Below, piece by piece: positions 6,436 through 14,328 of a stretch of DNA of 21,853 nt. The notes under the pieces are model-generated. The model was given only the letters and a program-made list of their open reading frames with translations, was not told the origin of the DNA and made no database searches. The translations under genes and the position numbers were made by a program. Numbering within the stretch: the stretch's first letter is position 1; every line of letters begins with the position of its first letter. Source of the DNA: Ventricola sp017626895. Lineage in GTDB: Bacteria; Bacillota; Clostridia; Christensenellales; Aristaeellaceae. The DNA lies in the NCBI GenBank assembly GCA_017626895.1, contig JAGAHV010000060.1:1-21853 (forward strand), written 5' to 3'.

Positions 6436-9415
6436 TACCACAGAAAAGCGCTTTGAGAGCGATATCGAAGCATTCTTCTTATCATCGTCAGGCGGATACA
6501 CTCATTGTGACGATGTGTATGACCCGAAGCTCGGTCTTTATCCGGATGTGCTTTTGCGTTTTATTCAGGAAAGCCAGCCCAGGGAATGGCAGCGTTTTGT
6601 GAACATGAATGCGGTGGATCCGGAGCGAAAGTTCTGTGTTGCATTCAACAACGCATGCGACATGGACGGCATCCTGTACGTGCTGCGCCACGGCTTTAAG
6701 CACCGGGGAGTTGCCTTTCGAGTCTGCTACTTTATGCCGGAATCCAGTCTCAATGAAAAGGCAATGGAAGATTATCGAAAGAACATCTTCCACTGCATCC
6801 GGCAATGGCATTACAGCGCGGAGAATAACAACAGTGTGGACATGATCCTCACGGTGAATGGCATCCCGCTTTTTGCCTTTGAGCTGAAAAATCAGTTCAC
6901 CGGGCAGAGTGTGGAAAACGCCAAACAGCAATGGAAGTCAGCCCGTGATCCGCGGGAACTCTGCTTCCAGTTCAACAAACGGATTCTTGCGTTTTTCTGT
7001 GTGGATCTGTCCGAAGCATGGATGACCACCAGACTGGCCGGCGAGAAAACGGTTTTTCTGCCGTTCAATCAGGGCAGCAACGGCGCCGGCAATGATGGCG
7101 GCAAAGGCAACCCGCCCAGTCAGGACGGTTATCCAACTGATTATCTGTGGAAGACCGTGTTCAATGCCGACAGCATGATGGACATCGTGCAGAAGTTCAT
7201 CAGTCAGCAGGAAGGCCGACTGATTTTCCCGCGGTATCATCAGCTGGATGTGGTTCGCAAGCTGATGGCGCATGTCAAAGCGCATGGTGCCGGGCATAAC
7301 TATCTGATCCAGCACAGCGCCGGCTCTGGCAAGTCGAACTCCATTGCATGGACCGCATATCGCCTCGCATCGCTTCATGATGAGAATAACCGGGCGATCT
7401 TTTCCAGCGTGGTTGTGGTCACTGACCGGCGTGTGCTGGATGCACAGCTGCAGAATACAATCTCCGGTTTTGATCATACACTGGGCAGTGTCGAGGTTAT
7501 CGGAGAGGACAAGAACTCCGGCGACCTTCGGGACGCTATCAACAATGGCGTAAGGATCATTGTCACCACGCTGCAGAAGTTCCCGGTCATCTATGAACAG
7601 GTGGATGCTGCCAATGGCCGGAACTATGCCATCATCTGTGATGAGGCACATTCCTCTCAGACGGGTTCCAGCGCCATGAAGCTGAAGACAGCCCTGGCGG
7701 ATCTGCGGGATGCGCTGCAGGAGTATGCGGAGATTGAGGGGATTGAAGAGGAAAAGGTTGATCCCCAAAATAAACTTGTTCGTGAGCTCATTGCCCACGG
7801 GAGACATAAGAATCTGTCCTTCTTTGCGTTTACGGCGACACCAAAGGATACCACGCTGGAAATGTTCGGCGAACAGGACAAAAACGGACAGTTTCATCCG
7901 TTCCACATCTACAGTATGCACCAGGCCATTGAAGAAGGCTTTATTCTGGATGTGCTGCAGAACTACATGACGTATAAAACCTGCTTCAAAATTGCCAACT
8001 CGACGCCGGATAACCCGGAGGTCCCTGCCTCCCGGGCGAGTAAGGTGATCAGGAAATATCAGCAGCTTCATCCGGAGAACATTCTTCAGAAATCGGAAAT
8101 CATTGTTGAAACCTACATGAATACCACCCGGGGAAAGATCAACGGACGGGCAAAAATGATGGTGGTTACCGCATCCAGACCGGCAGCAGTGCTCTTTTTC
8201 AAGGCAATCAAACGTTATGCGGAGGATCAGGGGTACGGGGAAGTGAAGCCGTTGGTGGCATTTTCCGGCGAGGTCATTCTGGATGAGGAACCCTACACCG
8301 AGTCCGGGCTGAATGTACGCCCGGATGGCAGTCATATCTCCGAAGCACAGACGAAACAGGAATTCCATGACAACTTCAATATCCTGATCGTCGCGGAGAA
8401 GTATCAGACAGGATTTGATGAACCGCTGCTCCACACCATGATTGTGGACAAGAAACTTCGCGGGGTGAAAACGGTTCAGACGCTTTCCAGACTGAACCGC
8501 ACATGTCCCGGCAAGAATGACACATTCATACTGGATTTTGCCAACGAGAAAGAGGATGTACAGGAGGACTTTCAGTATTTCTATCATGAGACCTTCCTGG
8601 AGGATGAAGTTAACACGGATCTTCTGTACAAAGTGCAGCGTGAGCTCCGCAATTTCGGTATTTATGGGGATATGGACATTCTTCATCTCTGTGAGGTTTA
8701 TTATGCCCGCGGAGCTCAGGGCGGCAGTGCGCAGGGCATGCTGGCAAGCCGTCTGCTGCCGGCGGTGGAACGTTACAAGCAGAAATCCAGTGATGAGCGT
8801 TATCAGATCCGCCGAACGATGCGGAATTTCTGTAAATGGTATCGCTATGTCATTCAGGTTGTCCGGATGTTCGATAAGGACCTGCATCAGGAATATGTTT
8901 ATTGTTCGTTCCTGGTGGGGATGCTTCCGGCGGAAACGGTGGACATGGAGAATATCGAGAAGATGCTGAAGCTGGAAATGTACAGACTGGAGAAGACGTT
9001 TGAGGGGGATATCAGCCTCAGTGAAGGAGATGGCGTGTATTCACCGGCAGAACCAAAGGGCCGGGTCAAACCCGAAGAAAATAATCCGCTGGATGAGATC
9101 ATCGAGCGGATCAACGAACGATATAAAGGCAGCTTCAGTGATGCTGACAGGGCTATGATCAGCGCTCTGGCTGAGAAGCTGCGCAAAGACAGCCGCCTGG
9201 CCAACATGGCTGCTTCCTCAGACCCGCGGATTTTTGCAGAGAGCATTTTTCCTGCAGCTTTCAGTGATGCTGCGATGGCAAGTTATATGGAATCCCAGGA
9301 AACATACAGTTCCCTGTTCGAGGACCAAAGCAAGTACAAGGCAATCATGAGCACTCTTGCCGATATTCTGTATCGCGAGATGCGTAAACCGGGCAGCAAG
9401 AAAAAAACGCTGTGA
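6422..9415 (+). CDS. hsdR: type I restriction-modification endonuclease/translocase subunit
   Basis: HsdR translocates DNA using ATP and cuts it when the HsdM/HsdS complex meets an unmodified site. The 997-aa product begins with the HsdR_N nuclease domain: D140 in NNNSVDMILTVNG, then E154 and K156 in FAFELKNQ, the PD-(D/E)XK triad. The SF2 motor follows, with Walker A HSAGSGKS (298-305), DEAH (407-410), motif III FTATP (470-474) and motif VI QTLSRLNRTCPGK (686-698). The C-terminal ~250 residues are helical. TAGGAGG before the ATG supports the start. All key residues are present and the length is normal, so the enzyme should be active. A RhuM remnant follows directly. Confidence 0.95.
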   Translation: MSVTDTTEKRFESDIEAFFLSSSGGYTHCDDVYDPKLGLYPDVLLRFIQESQPREWQRFVNMNAVDPERKFCVAFNNACDMDGILYVLRHGFKHRGVAFRVCYFMPESSLNEKAMEDYRKNIFHCIRQWHYSAENNNSVDMILTVNGIPLFAFELKNQFTGQSVENAKQQWKSARDPRELCFQFNKRILAFFCVDLSEAWMTTRLAGEKTVFLPFNQGSNGAGNDGGKGNPPSQDGYPTDYLWKTVFNADSMMDIVQKFISQQEGRLIFPRYHQLDVVRKLMAHVKAHGAGHNYLIQHSAGSGKSNSIAWTAYRLASLHDENNRAIFSSVVVVTDRRVLDAQLQNTISGFDHTLGSVEVIGEDKNSGDLRDAINNGVRIIVTTLQKFPVIYEQVDAANGRNYAIICDEAHSSQTGSSAMKLKTALADLRDALQEYAEIEGIEEEKVDPQNKLVRELIAHGRHKNLSFFAFTATPKDTTLEMFGEQDKNGQFHPFHIYSMHQAIEEGFILDVLQNYMTYKTCFKIANSTPDNPEVPASRASKVIRKYQQLHPENILQKSEIIVETYMNTTRGKINGRAKMMVVTASRPAAVLFFKAIKRYAEDQGYGEVKPLVAFSGEVILDEEPYTESGLNVRPDGSHISEAQTKQEFHDNFNILIVAEKYQTGFDEPLLHTMIVDKKLRGVKTVQTLSRLNRTCPGKNDTFILDFANEKEDVQEDFQYFYHETFLEDEVNTDLLYKVQRELRNFGIYGDMDILHLCEVYYARGAQGGSAQGMLASRLLPAVERYKQKSSDERYQIRRTMRNFCKWYRYVIQVVRMFDKDLHQEYVYCSFLVGMLPAETVDMENIEKMLKLEMYRLEKTFEGDISLSEGDGVYSPAEPKGRVKPEENNPLDEIIERINERYKGSFSDADRAMISALAEKLRKDSRLANMAASSDPRIFAESIFPAAFSDAAMASYMESQETYSSLFEDQSKYKAIMSTLADILYREMRKPGSKKKTL

Positions 9416-9665
9416 CAGAAAGTTATTTGAGAAAATGGTCAAGGGCTTCACAATTGGATGACGAGTGCCTGAAAGGAAATGCCGGAGGAAGCTGCCGGAA
9501 AGAACTTCCTGCACGTATTCGGGATATTCGTTTCTCTGAGAAGATGCTGTATCGACAGTGTTTGATTTATATGCCGCCAGTTTGGTCGATGATCCCAAAA
9601 GCCTGGCGTACCCAAAGGGGCAAACTGCTGATAACTATCCGGAGTTCCTTGACCCAATGGCTTAA
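9412..9665 (+). pseudogene. RhuM-family protein remnant, frameshifted and truncated
   Basis: Read across two frame changes, this stretch reconstructs the central part of a RhuM (virulence/phage-associated) protein. The pieces are KMVKGFT in one frame (~9430-9455), LDDECLKGNAGG then ELPARIRDIRFSEKMLYRQ in the next (~9455-9558), and VFDLYAASLVDDPKS in a third (~9557-9602). These match the family pattern in which a KGF-x-LDDERLK segment leads to RIRDIRSSEK, LYRQV and DLYATSVDYDPKS. The sequence then leaves the family and stops at 9663-9665. The N-terminal DNA-binding part and the C-terminal half are missing. RhuM genes are often found inside type I RM loci, which fits its position touching the hsdR stop. 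It is not functional. Confidence 0.7.
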
Positions 9666-9702
9666 ATCGGTTATCATTGCAATGAGCTTGAAGAAGGCTT
9701 AA

Positions 9703-9827
9703 GGAAGGCGTCCCACAGCCTATATTCCAAGGGTGGAACATGTTGGAAGGTGTCTCGCCGCCTATATTCCAAGGGCGAAACATTGCGGAAGGCGTCCCAC
9801 TGCCTACCCCCAAAGGTGGAACATGTT
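9703..9827. repeat. three tandem 42-bp imperfect repeats
   Basis: Units lie at 9703-9744, 9745-9786 and 9787-9827 (42, 42 and 41 nt). Each starts GGAAGGYGTC, has GCCTATATTCCAAGGG (altered in unit 3) in the middle and ends near AACATGTT or AACATTGC. Unit ends carry the palindrome AACATGTT, and TTCCA...TGGAA forms an internal dyad. The array ends exactly where recognisable glgB coding sequence begins. It has no spacers and is not a CRISPR array. Confidence 0.85.
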
Positions 9828-9830
9828 GGA

Positions 9831-10292
9831 TTGAAGAAGGGGAGCAAGAAGCTGAACTTCATGGGCAACGAGATCGCCATGTTCCGGGAATGGGACGAGA
9901 CCCGGGAGCCAGACTGGGATTTATTGAAAATGCCTGCGCACGACGCCTTCCTGCACTTCATGACGGCGCTCAACGACTGCTACGGGAAGAAACCGGCGCT
10001 GTGGGCTCTGGACGGCACCTACGACGGCTTCAAGTGGGTGGAATCTGTATCCGACAATCCCTGTGTGTTCGGCTACACCAAGACGGACGGCGAAGCGGTC
10101 GACCTGATCCTGCTCAACTTCTCTGACCAGGAAGCGGCGCTTGTGTTCGACGATGAAAACGAATACACAATGCTGTTGAACACAGGCTGGGAGGAATACG
10201 GTGGTCAGGAAAAGAAAGTGGTTTCAGATTATATGCCCTCGGTCCTCGCGCCTTTCAGCGGAATTCTGCTCAGGCGCATGGATCGGGATTGA
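9831..10292 (+). pseudogene. glgB: 3' fragment of glycogen branching enzyme gene
   Basis: The ~150 codons encode the end of a GH13 1,4-alpha-glucan branching enzyme. They start in the barrel at SKKLNFMGNEIAMFREWDE, then REPDWDLLKMPAHDAFLHFM, and continue through the beta-sandwich C-terminal domain (NPCVFGYTKTDGE, VDLILLNFSDQEA) to a natural end. GlgB is normally over 600 aa, so the N-terminal domain and catalytic residues are gone. There is no SD, and the coding sequence starts abruptly at the 42-bp repeat array. A terminator follows 12 nt after the stop, as expected for the true 3' end of a gene. The fragment cannot be enzymatically active. Confidence 0.9.
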
Positions 10293-10300
10293 AAAGATAA

Positions 10301-10339
10301 AAAGCGCGTGTGGCCATAATCGGTCACGCGCGTTTTTTT
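10301..10339 (+). terminator. rho-independent terminator after the glgB fragment
   Basis: GCGCGTG (10304-10310) pairs with CACGCGC (10325-10331), and TGGCC/GGTC can extend the pairing. A run of seven T follows at 10333-10339. This is the classical intrinsic terminator form, retained from the original gene end. Confidence 0.85.
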
Positions 10340-10341
10340 CA

Positions 10342-10727
10342 TCAGCTCTTGCGGTACTTGTGTGCCGAAATGCCGACGTGCTTTTTGAACAGTCGGTAAA
10401 AGTAATTCTCATCAGTAATTCCGACGACAGCGGCAATCTGTAAACGATGTCCTTGATCTGCCCTGGCATGGCCTGCTGGGCGTGCCGGTAGGCGTCACTT
10501 GTGGTGATGATGGATAAAAGCAGGCTCGTAAGCAGCGTGGATACCTGTACTTCGCGGTAGGGACTGATCTCAGTATAGGCGTTGAGCAGCTTGAGCAGCT
10601 GCCGATGAAAGTTGACAGAGGCGTTCATGTGAAACGTGAATCCACTTTCCCGCGTGTATTCCTGATAGAGGAAAGCGGCGGGGGCACCCGCGAAATGGAG
10701 CACACAGTGCTTCCAGCGAATCGCTGG
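10342..10727 (-). pseudogene. AraC-family regulator remnant with internal deletion
   Basis: On the minus strand, the C-terminal part of an AraC cupin domain is readable: RWKHCVLHFAGAPAAFLYQE at the start, then FHRQLLKLLNAYTEISPYRE and VSTLLTSLLLSIITTSDAYR. It leads to GQIKDIV, where the first HTH motif should begin. The sequence jumps there, with a frame change near 10440, to the last HTH helix: QIAAVVGITDENYFYRLFKK, then HVGISAHKYRKS and a stop at 10342-10344. About 60 codons covering the first HTH and linker helix are deleted, and the N-terminal sensor part is missing. The gene may once have controlled sugar metabolism, but that is only a guess. Confidence 0.82.
10713..10727. repeat. 15-bp quasi-palindrome at a gene-fusion junction
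   Basis: CCAGCGAATCGCTGG has perfect 7-bp arms around one central base. It lies exactly where the HTH/zinc-ribbon remnant (codons for P-Q-R-F) passes into the AraC remnant (codons for I-R-W). It may be the site or product of the recombination that joined them. Confidence 0.75.
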
Positions 10728-10912
10728 GGCTTTCTCGCATCTTTCGGCAGCACCTTTTTGCACTGTACGTACTGCTTGACGTCGTTATGCTTCTGCCGAT
10801 GCACAAACACCTTCAGTGCAGAGGCGTCGATGCCCAACTGAGCTGATATTTCCTTGTACTGCTTGCCCGCTACCCGCATGTCCAGAATCGTTCTCTTCTC
10901 TTTCTCCGCCAA
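10728..10912 (-). pseudogene. HTH/zinc-ribbon small DNA-binding protein, 3' truncated
   Basis: On the minus strand, a TTG start at 10912-10910 has a perfect AGGAGG (10926-10921) 8 nt upstream. The product begins LAEKEKRTILDMRVAG, followed by a sigma-like helix-turn-helix (KQYKEISAQLGIDASALKVF) and the first half of a zinc ribbon (VQCKKVLPKDARKPQRF). Proteins of this layout normally end in a second Cys pair (F-C-S-x-x-C-R) and often accompany conjugative elements or recombinases. Here the second Cys pair is missing because the frame runs into the AraC remnant at a 15-bp quasi-palindrome. The expression signal survives but the protein is broken. Confidence 0.65.
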
Positions 10913-10954
10913 CGAAAAAACCTCCTCTCGCCTGGTAGCAGCGAGAAGAGGCAA

Positions 10955-11126
10955 AAAGGGATGTTTATAGTTGTTCCGGCGTTTTCTTTTAGCTGTCTTG
11001 CCTGAGCGCAGTGGACTTCGGCATGGCTGTCAAGCCCCTTCGGGAAAGCTGTGACGCTCGCTGCGCTCTGTTTTTTCCCGGACTCGTTTTGTCATGACAG
11101 TTCGTGGAAGCAGAGCCCTGATCGCA
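10955..11126. other. spacer with hairpins downstream of the CPBP gene
   Basis: No gene is visible here. CGGGAAA (11041-11047) and TTTCCCG (11074-11080) can pair around a GC-rich inner segment. They could act as a terminator for the CPBP gene on the minus strand, but there is no strong T run on that side. TGTCATGACA (11090-11099) is a perfect 10-bp palindrome. Confidence 0.4.
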
Positions 11127-12041
11127 TCAGCTTTCCCAGACATCGAGGGATTTCTGGTTCTTCTTTCTTCCCAGGCAGATAAGAATTGCCACCGCGAACG
11201 CTAATACGAGAACCGCGGTCATGGAGGCTTCCACGCCGAATGCCACGTTATAGCAGAGACTGGTTCTGGCCGTGGCGGAATTAAGCTTGAAGATGGAGAA
11301 GTCATAAACCGTGCCGCTGTTCGGCAATCCGAAGATGAAATTCTGCGTGAAATTCCATGCCGCGTGCGCCGCCATCGCCATCCACAGAGAGTCAAGGTAA
11401 TAGACCATGAGGCTGAACATCACGCCCGCCACATAGATACTGAGCACCGCCCAGATCGTAATCCCGGGGATCAGGCTATGCATGAGCATAAAGACGATGG
11501 GATTTATCAAAATGGCGACCCACGGATTCCTGTACCCCTTTCTGAGCCGCTGGTACAGCACGCCACGGCAGAGGAGTTCCTCTCCGCCGGACTGCACAAA
11601 CACCGACAAGAAGACAAGCAGGAGCTTCAGCACCGGGAACGATGAAAAGCTGAGCTGAATATCCCCGTGAAAAACAGCGATGCCGACGCACAGGGCGTTC
11701 AGGCCCAGCCCGACGGGAAGCCCCCACAGCGCCATTTTCACGGTGTTTCCCCGCGGCTCCCTGCCGAACGCGCGCAGGATCGGCTTATCGGATTTGACGA
11801 GACTAAGGTAGATGAACGCAATGATCCAATACCCCAGAAATCCGAAGTTGGCCTCCAGAATCGTCAGAAACTCCGCGTTCCCCTCGTTTGAGAACAGATT
11901 GAAAATCATTCCTATGGGCATGGCGATGCCCGTTCCCACAAAAAACATCATGAAGAAAACGAGAATCGAAACGATCATCGAATCCTTCCAGGTATAGCCG
12001 TCCCGATGGAATCCCGCGAATAAGCCCTTCTTGTTTTCCAT
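11127..12041 (-). CDS. CPBP-family intramembrane metalloprotease
   Basis: This 304-aa membrane protein has about eight hydrophobic segments. It carries the three CPBP (CAAX protease/bacteriocin-processing, Abi) signatures: EE-x-x-x-R in GGEELLCRG (E154, E155, R159), F-x-x-x-H in FMLMHSL (F184, H188) and H-x-x-x-N in HAAWN (H226, N230). These are the proposed metal and catalytic residues. Members process prenylated proteins or peptides, or protect against bacteriocins; here the substrate is unknown. The start is supported by AGAAAGGA shortly before the ATG. It has its own probable promoter region at 12136-12169 and no functional neighbours, being flanked by decayed genes on both sides. Length and motifs look intact. 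Confidence 0.88.
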   Translation of the reverse strand: MENKKGLFAGFHRDGYTWKDSMIVSILVFFMMFFVGTGIAMPIGMIFNLFSNEGNAEFLTILEANFGFLGYWIIAFIYLSLVKSDKPILRAFGREPRGNTVKMALWGLPVGLGLNALCVGIAVFHGDIQLSFSSFPVLKLLLVFLSVFVQSGGEELLCRGVLYQRLRKGYRNPWVAILINPIVFMLMHSLIPGITIWAVLSIYVAGVMFSLMVYYLDSLWMAMAAHAAWNFTQNFIFGLPNSGTVYDFSIFKLNSATARTSLCYNVAFGVEASMTAVLVLAFAVAILICLGRKKNQKSLDVWES

Positions 12042-12135
12042 GTTTTGTCCTTTCTCCCTTTTGGGCGACTGCTGTCAAGTCCGTTGAAAAAATCACGCTT
12101 GCGCCTGCGGCCGCTGCGCTCAATAAGCTGTTAGT

Positions 12136-12169
12136 ATTCTATCACAAAACTGGGATAGCTGTTTATCCC
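12136..12169 (-). promoter_or_regulatory. probable promoter and operator-like dyad of the CPBP gene
   Basis: On the minus strand an extended -10 (TG-A-TAGAAT; hexamer at 12141-12136) lies about 100 nt before the CPBP ATG. Just upstream, GGGATA (12152-12157) and TATCCC (12164-12169) form a 6-bp inverted repeat in the spacer/-35 region. No good -35 box is seen, so activation or repression at the dyad is plausible. This is inference from position. Confidence 0.4.
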
Positions 12170-12228
12170 TAAAGAAGCAAAAAACCGGAGTATCGCCGTC
12201 TGCGTGTAATTATCAAATGAGGGCAAAA

Positions 12229-12253
12229 GAAAAGCGGTATGACGCCGCTTTTC
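12229..12253. terminator. hairpin, probable terminator of the pepO remnant
   Basis: GAAAAGCGG (12229-12237) and CCGCTTTTC (12245-12253) form a perfect 9-bp stem with a 7-nt loop. It lies about 60 nt past the pepO stop in the direction of transcription (minus), with a short T-rich tail. It is symmetric enough to act on both strands. Confidence 0.55.
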
Positions 12254-12312
12254 CTTCCGGTCCAGCTATTTGTGCATCTTTTTCCGTCCTTCCCTTATTG
12301 TATACAGTTCAA

Positions 12313-12555
12313 TTACCAGATGTCCACCCGATCCTCCGGAGCAAGATACATCCCGTCGCCCTCATGAATGTCATAGAGGTTCAGGAACTCGTCGAAGTGC
12401 TGGAGCACGATGTTGATCCGCAGGTAGTTCAGCGGGTGCTGATCTCCCAGCAGCTGGCGGGCAACCTCCGGCGTCATGACGCTCATGTAGTTGTCGGCAT
12501 AGGCGCGGAAGAAAGCGTCGTAGTCGAACCCTTCCTCTATAAAGTGGTTCCAAAG
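12313..12555 (-). pseudogene. pepO: C-terminal fragment of M13 family metallopeptidase
   Basis: The last ~80 codons of a neprilysin/PepO-type zinc peptidase are readable on the minus strand: GFDYDAFFRAYADNYMSVM, HPLNYLRINIVLQHFDEFLN and IHEGDGMYLAPEDRVDIW before the stop at 12313-12315. This is the typical M13 end (G-D-x-M-Y-x-A-P-E-D-R-V-x-x-W). An in-frame stop sits just upstream at 12556-12558. The H-E-x-x-H active site and everything before it are absent (M13 enzymes are ~630-700 aa), so it is inactive. It is another 3' gene end stranded in this region. Confidence 0.85.
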
Positions 12556-12587
12556 TCAGAGGCAAAATTTAGACAGTCAGACCGCGA

Positions 12588-12619
12588 AAGTAAGGGGCCG
12601 GGAAACCAGCCCTTTACTT
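12588..12619. terminator. strong GAAA-loop hairpin downstream of the AAA-ATPase gene
   Basis: Arms at 12588-12601 (AAGTAAGGGGCCGG) and 12606-12619 (CCAGCCCTTTACTT) pair over 14 positions with two non-Watson-Crick steps. They enclose a 4-nt loop, GAAA on the plus strand. It lies about 65 nt past the AAA-ATPase stop on the minus strand. It lacks a clean T run, so it may be a weak terminator or a remnant. Confidence 0.5.
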
Positions 12620-12684
12620 ATGCTTAGTTTGAGTACATCCAGCCCATTTTTTCTCCGTTCCCGCAGTTAAAACCACTCTGTCGC

Positions 12685-14328
12685 TCATTCTTTCTCGATC
12701 CTGCAGGAGTGTCTCTTGTCATTCTCGTCTGTGTTCTTCGCATCCTTATCGGTATTAATGCTGACCAGAAGAAGGTTGTCATGATAATGCTCCAGCAACT
12801 GCGGATAGTTTCTCTTCCTGATCTGATCCGCCGCCGTTCTGACCGTCCTGTTAGTTTTCAGTTCGATCAGCAACGCCGGCTTTTCCGGGTGCTTCGGCGA
12901 GGGGAGATATACGATGTCCGCATAGCCCTTCCCGCTGTCAAGCTCATGTATGACCGTATAGTATTTCTGTGCCGCATAATAAGCCGTTTTCACCGCATAT
13001 GACAGGGCTGCCTCAGAATTATAGGTCTTATTCTCAGCCGTGTCATGGAACCACTTCATCAGCTCCGCTACCCGGTCTTCCTTCTGCTCCCAGGTTGCTT
13101 TAAGAAGCTCCACTGACTTCCAGTAGGCACGGAATGTCAGCCCCCACTCTTCTGATTTCGTGGAGGTCTTGAACTCGTCCAGTATCTCCTTATTCGGGAT
13201 ATGGACCTCCTCACTCTCCCTGTCATACTCCAGATAGCCTAGATGTATCAACATGGTCAAGATGTCATCCCTGTTGTGAAAGGTAGTCATGTCGTTCTGG
13301 TAGGTGGAAACATCCACCTTCACTCCGCTTCCGTCCATCATCAGCGCCACTGCATCCTTCAAGCCGTCAAAATCCGCTCTGATATACTCCGCAAGCGCCT
13401 CATAATTCTCCGTCTTATTCCAGTAGTTCTGGATGATTCCCGTGGAAACGGCTTTTACCACGGACAGGGGACTGTAGATGGAATATCTCATTTGTTCGTG
13501 TTCCTTCCCACTTGCATTTTGCAGCTCATATCCGGGATCCGGAGGAACCACGTCACTTACTTCATACCCATCATACCATTCCTTTATTTTTTCATATGCC
13601 CTGCCATATTTTGTGCAGAGCTCCCGAACCTCCATCTCCGTAAATCCCGTATAGGGTGCAAGCTGCATGGGGGAAATGATGGAGTATTCACCAAACATGT
13701 TTAAGGCGGAATGCTTTCCGTACTTCTTGATTGGCAGAATTCCGGTCATATATGCCAGGGCTATATAATCCTTATCCTTCATCCAGTCCCGCAGGAAGTC
13801 CAGATATAGTTTCTGTCCGTCCCTGTCCTCTTTTCGCTCCCGGAAGACCGCATCCCACTCGTCGATGATGAACACAAAGGGGATCCCGGTCTTTCTGTAA
13901 AATCTGTCCATGCTGTAGGCCAGATCTTCCGGATCATATTTCACTTCAGGATACTCCTCCGACAGATCAGTCAGTATCCTGGAGGACAGCATTTTCAGTG
14001 ACTCCTCCACCTTCTTATTTTCCTTAATGAAATCCGTCATGACAACCCTGATCACATCAAAGCGGTTCAGGTATCTGTCCCAGTTTTCAACCCCGGCAAC
14101 CTTCAGCCCGCTAAAGAGTGCCCTGCTGTCTCCTCTGCCATAGTAGGCACAGAGCATGTTGGCAGCGATGGTCTTGCCGAATCGCCTGGGGCGGGTCACG
14201 CTTACATATTTCTGTTCCGTCCGCAGCACCGCATTCAGATAACGGATCATTTCTGTTTTATCCACATAGATTTCAGAGTTTACCGCCTCTGAAAACTTTA
14301 CCTCTCCAGGATTCAGATAAATACCCAT
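12685..14328 (-). CDS. AAA-ATPase with C-terminal PD-(D/E)XK nuclease domain
   Basis: This 547-aa protein belongs to the AAA-ATPase_like/PDDEXK_9 (former DUF1703) family, abundant in gut anaerobes. The N-terminus has the family opening FSEAVNSEIYVDKTEMIRYL and a P-loop variant RPRRFGKT (46-53). Walker B follows at FIIDEWDAVF (153-162), then the landmark WYDGY (251-255). The C-terminal nuclease-like core is in GYADIVYLPSP with the acidic D, and ALLIELKTN with the E-x-K pair. Its function is not established; a link to mobile DNA or defence has been suggested for the family. The start has GGGGA 7 nt upstream. The protein is full length with all motifs, so probably functional. It stands alone, with an Rpn-like remnant upstream. 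Confidence 0.88.
   Translation of the reverse strand: MGIYLNPGEVKFSEAVNSEIYVDKTEMIRYLNAVLRTEQKYVSVTRPRRFGKTIAANMLCAYYGRGDSRALFSGLKVAGVENWDRYLNRFDVIRVVMTDFIKENKKVEESLKMLSSRILTDLSEEYPEVKYDPEDLAYSMDRFYRKTGIPFVFIIDEWDAVFRERKEDRDGQKLYLDFLRDWMKDKDYIALAYMTGILPIKKYGKHSALNMFGEYSIISPMQLAPYTGFTEMEVRELCTKYGRAYEKIKEWYDGYEVSDVVPPDPGYELQNASGKEHEQMRYSIYSPLSVVKAVSTGIIQNYWNKTENYEALAEYIRADFDGLKDAVALMMDGSGVKVDVSTYQNDMTTFHNRDDILTMLIHLGYLEYDRESEEVHIPNKEILDEFKTSTKSEEWGLTFRAYWKSVELLKATWEQKEDRVAELMKWFHDTAENKTYNSEAALSYAVKTAYYAAQKYYTVIHELDSGKGYADIVYLPSPKHPEKPALLIELKTNRTVRTAADQIRKRNYPQLLEHYHDNLLLVSINTDKDAKNTDENDKRHSCRIEKE

Noticed and set aside
6938..8887. 649-codon open frame on the minus strand
   Set aside because: It is antisense to the hsdR motor domain, whose motifs are all intact in the plus frame. 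The minus product has no recognisable domain and no SD-supported start.
1832..9415. BREX, DISARM or CBASS system, because of the WYL regulator
   Set aside because: The only effector genes present are hsdM, hsdS and hsdR. There is no PglZ, BrxC, DrmA or cyclase gene, so it is a type I RM operon.
9448..9813. minus-strand protein with 14-residue repeats
   Set aside because: The repeated MFxPWNI pattern is only the translation of the 42-bp DNA repeat. There is no SD, and the rest is antisense to the RhuM remnant.
9703..9827. CRISPR array
   Set aside because: The three 42-bp units are directly adjacent without spacers, are imperfect, and no cas gene is nearby.
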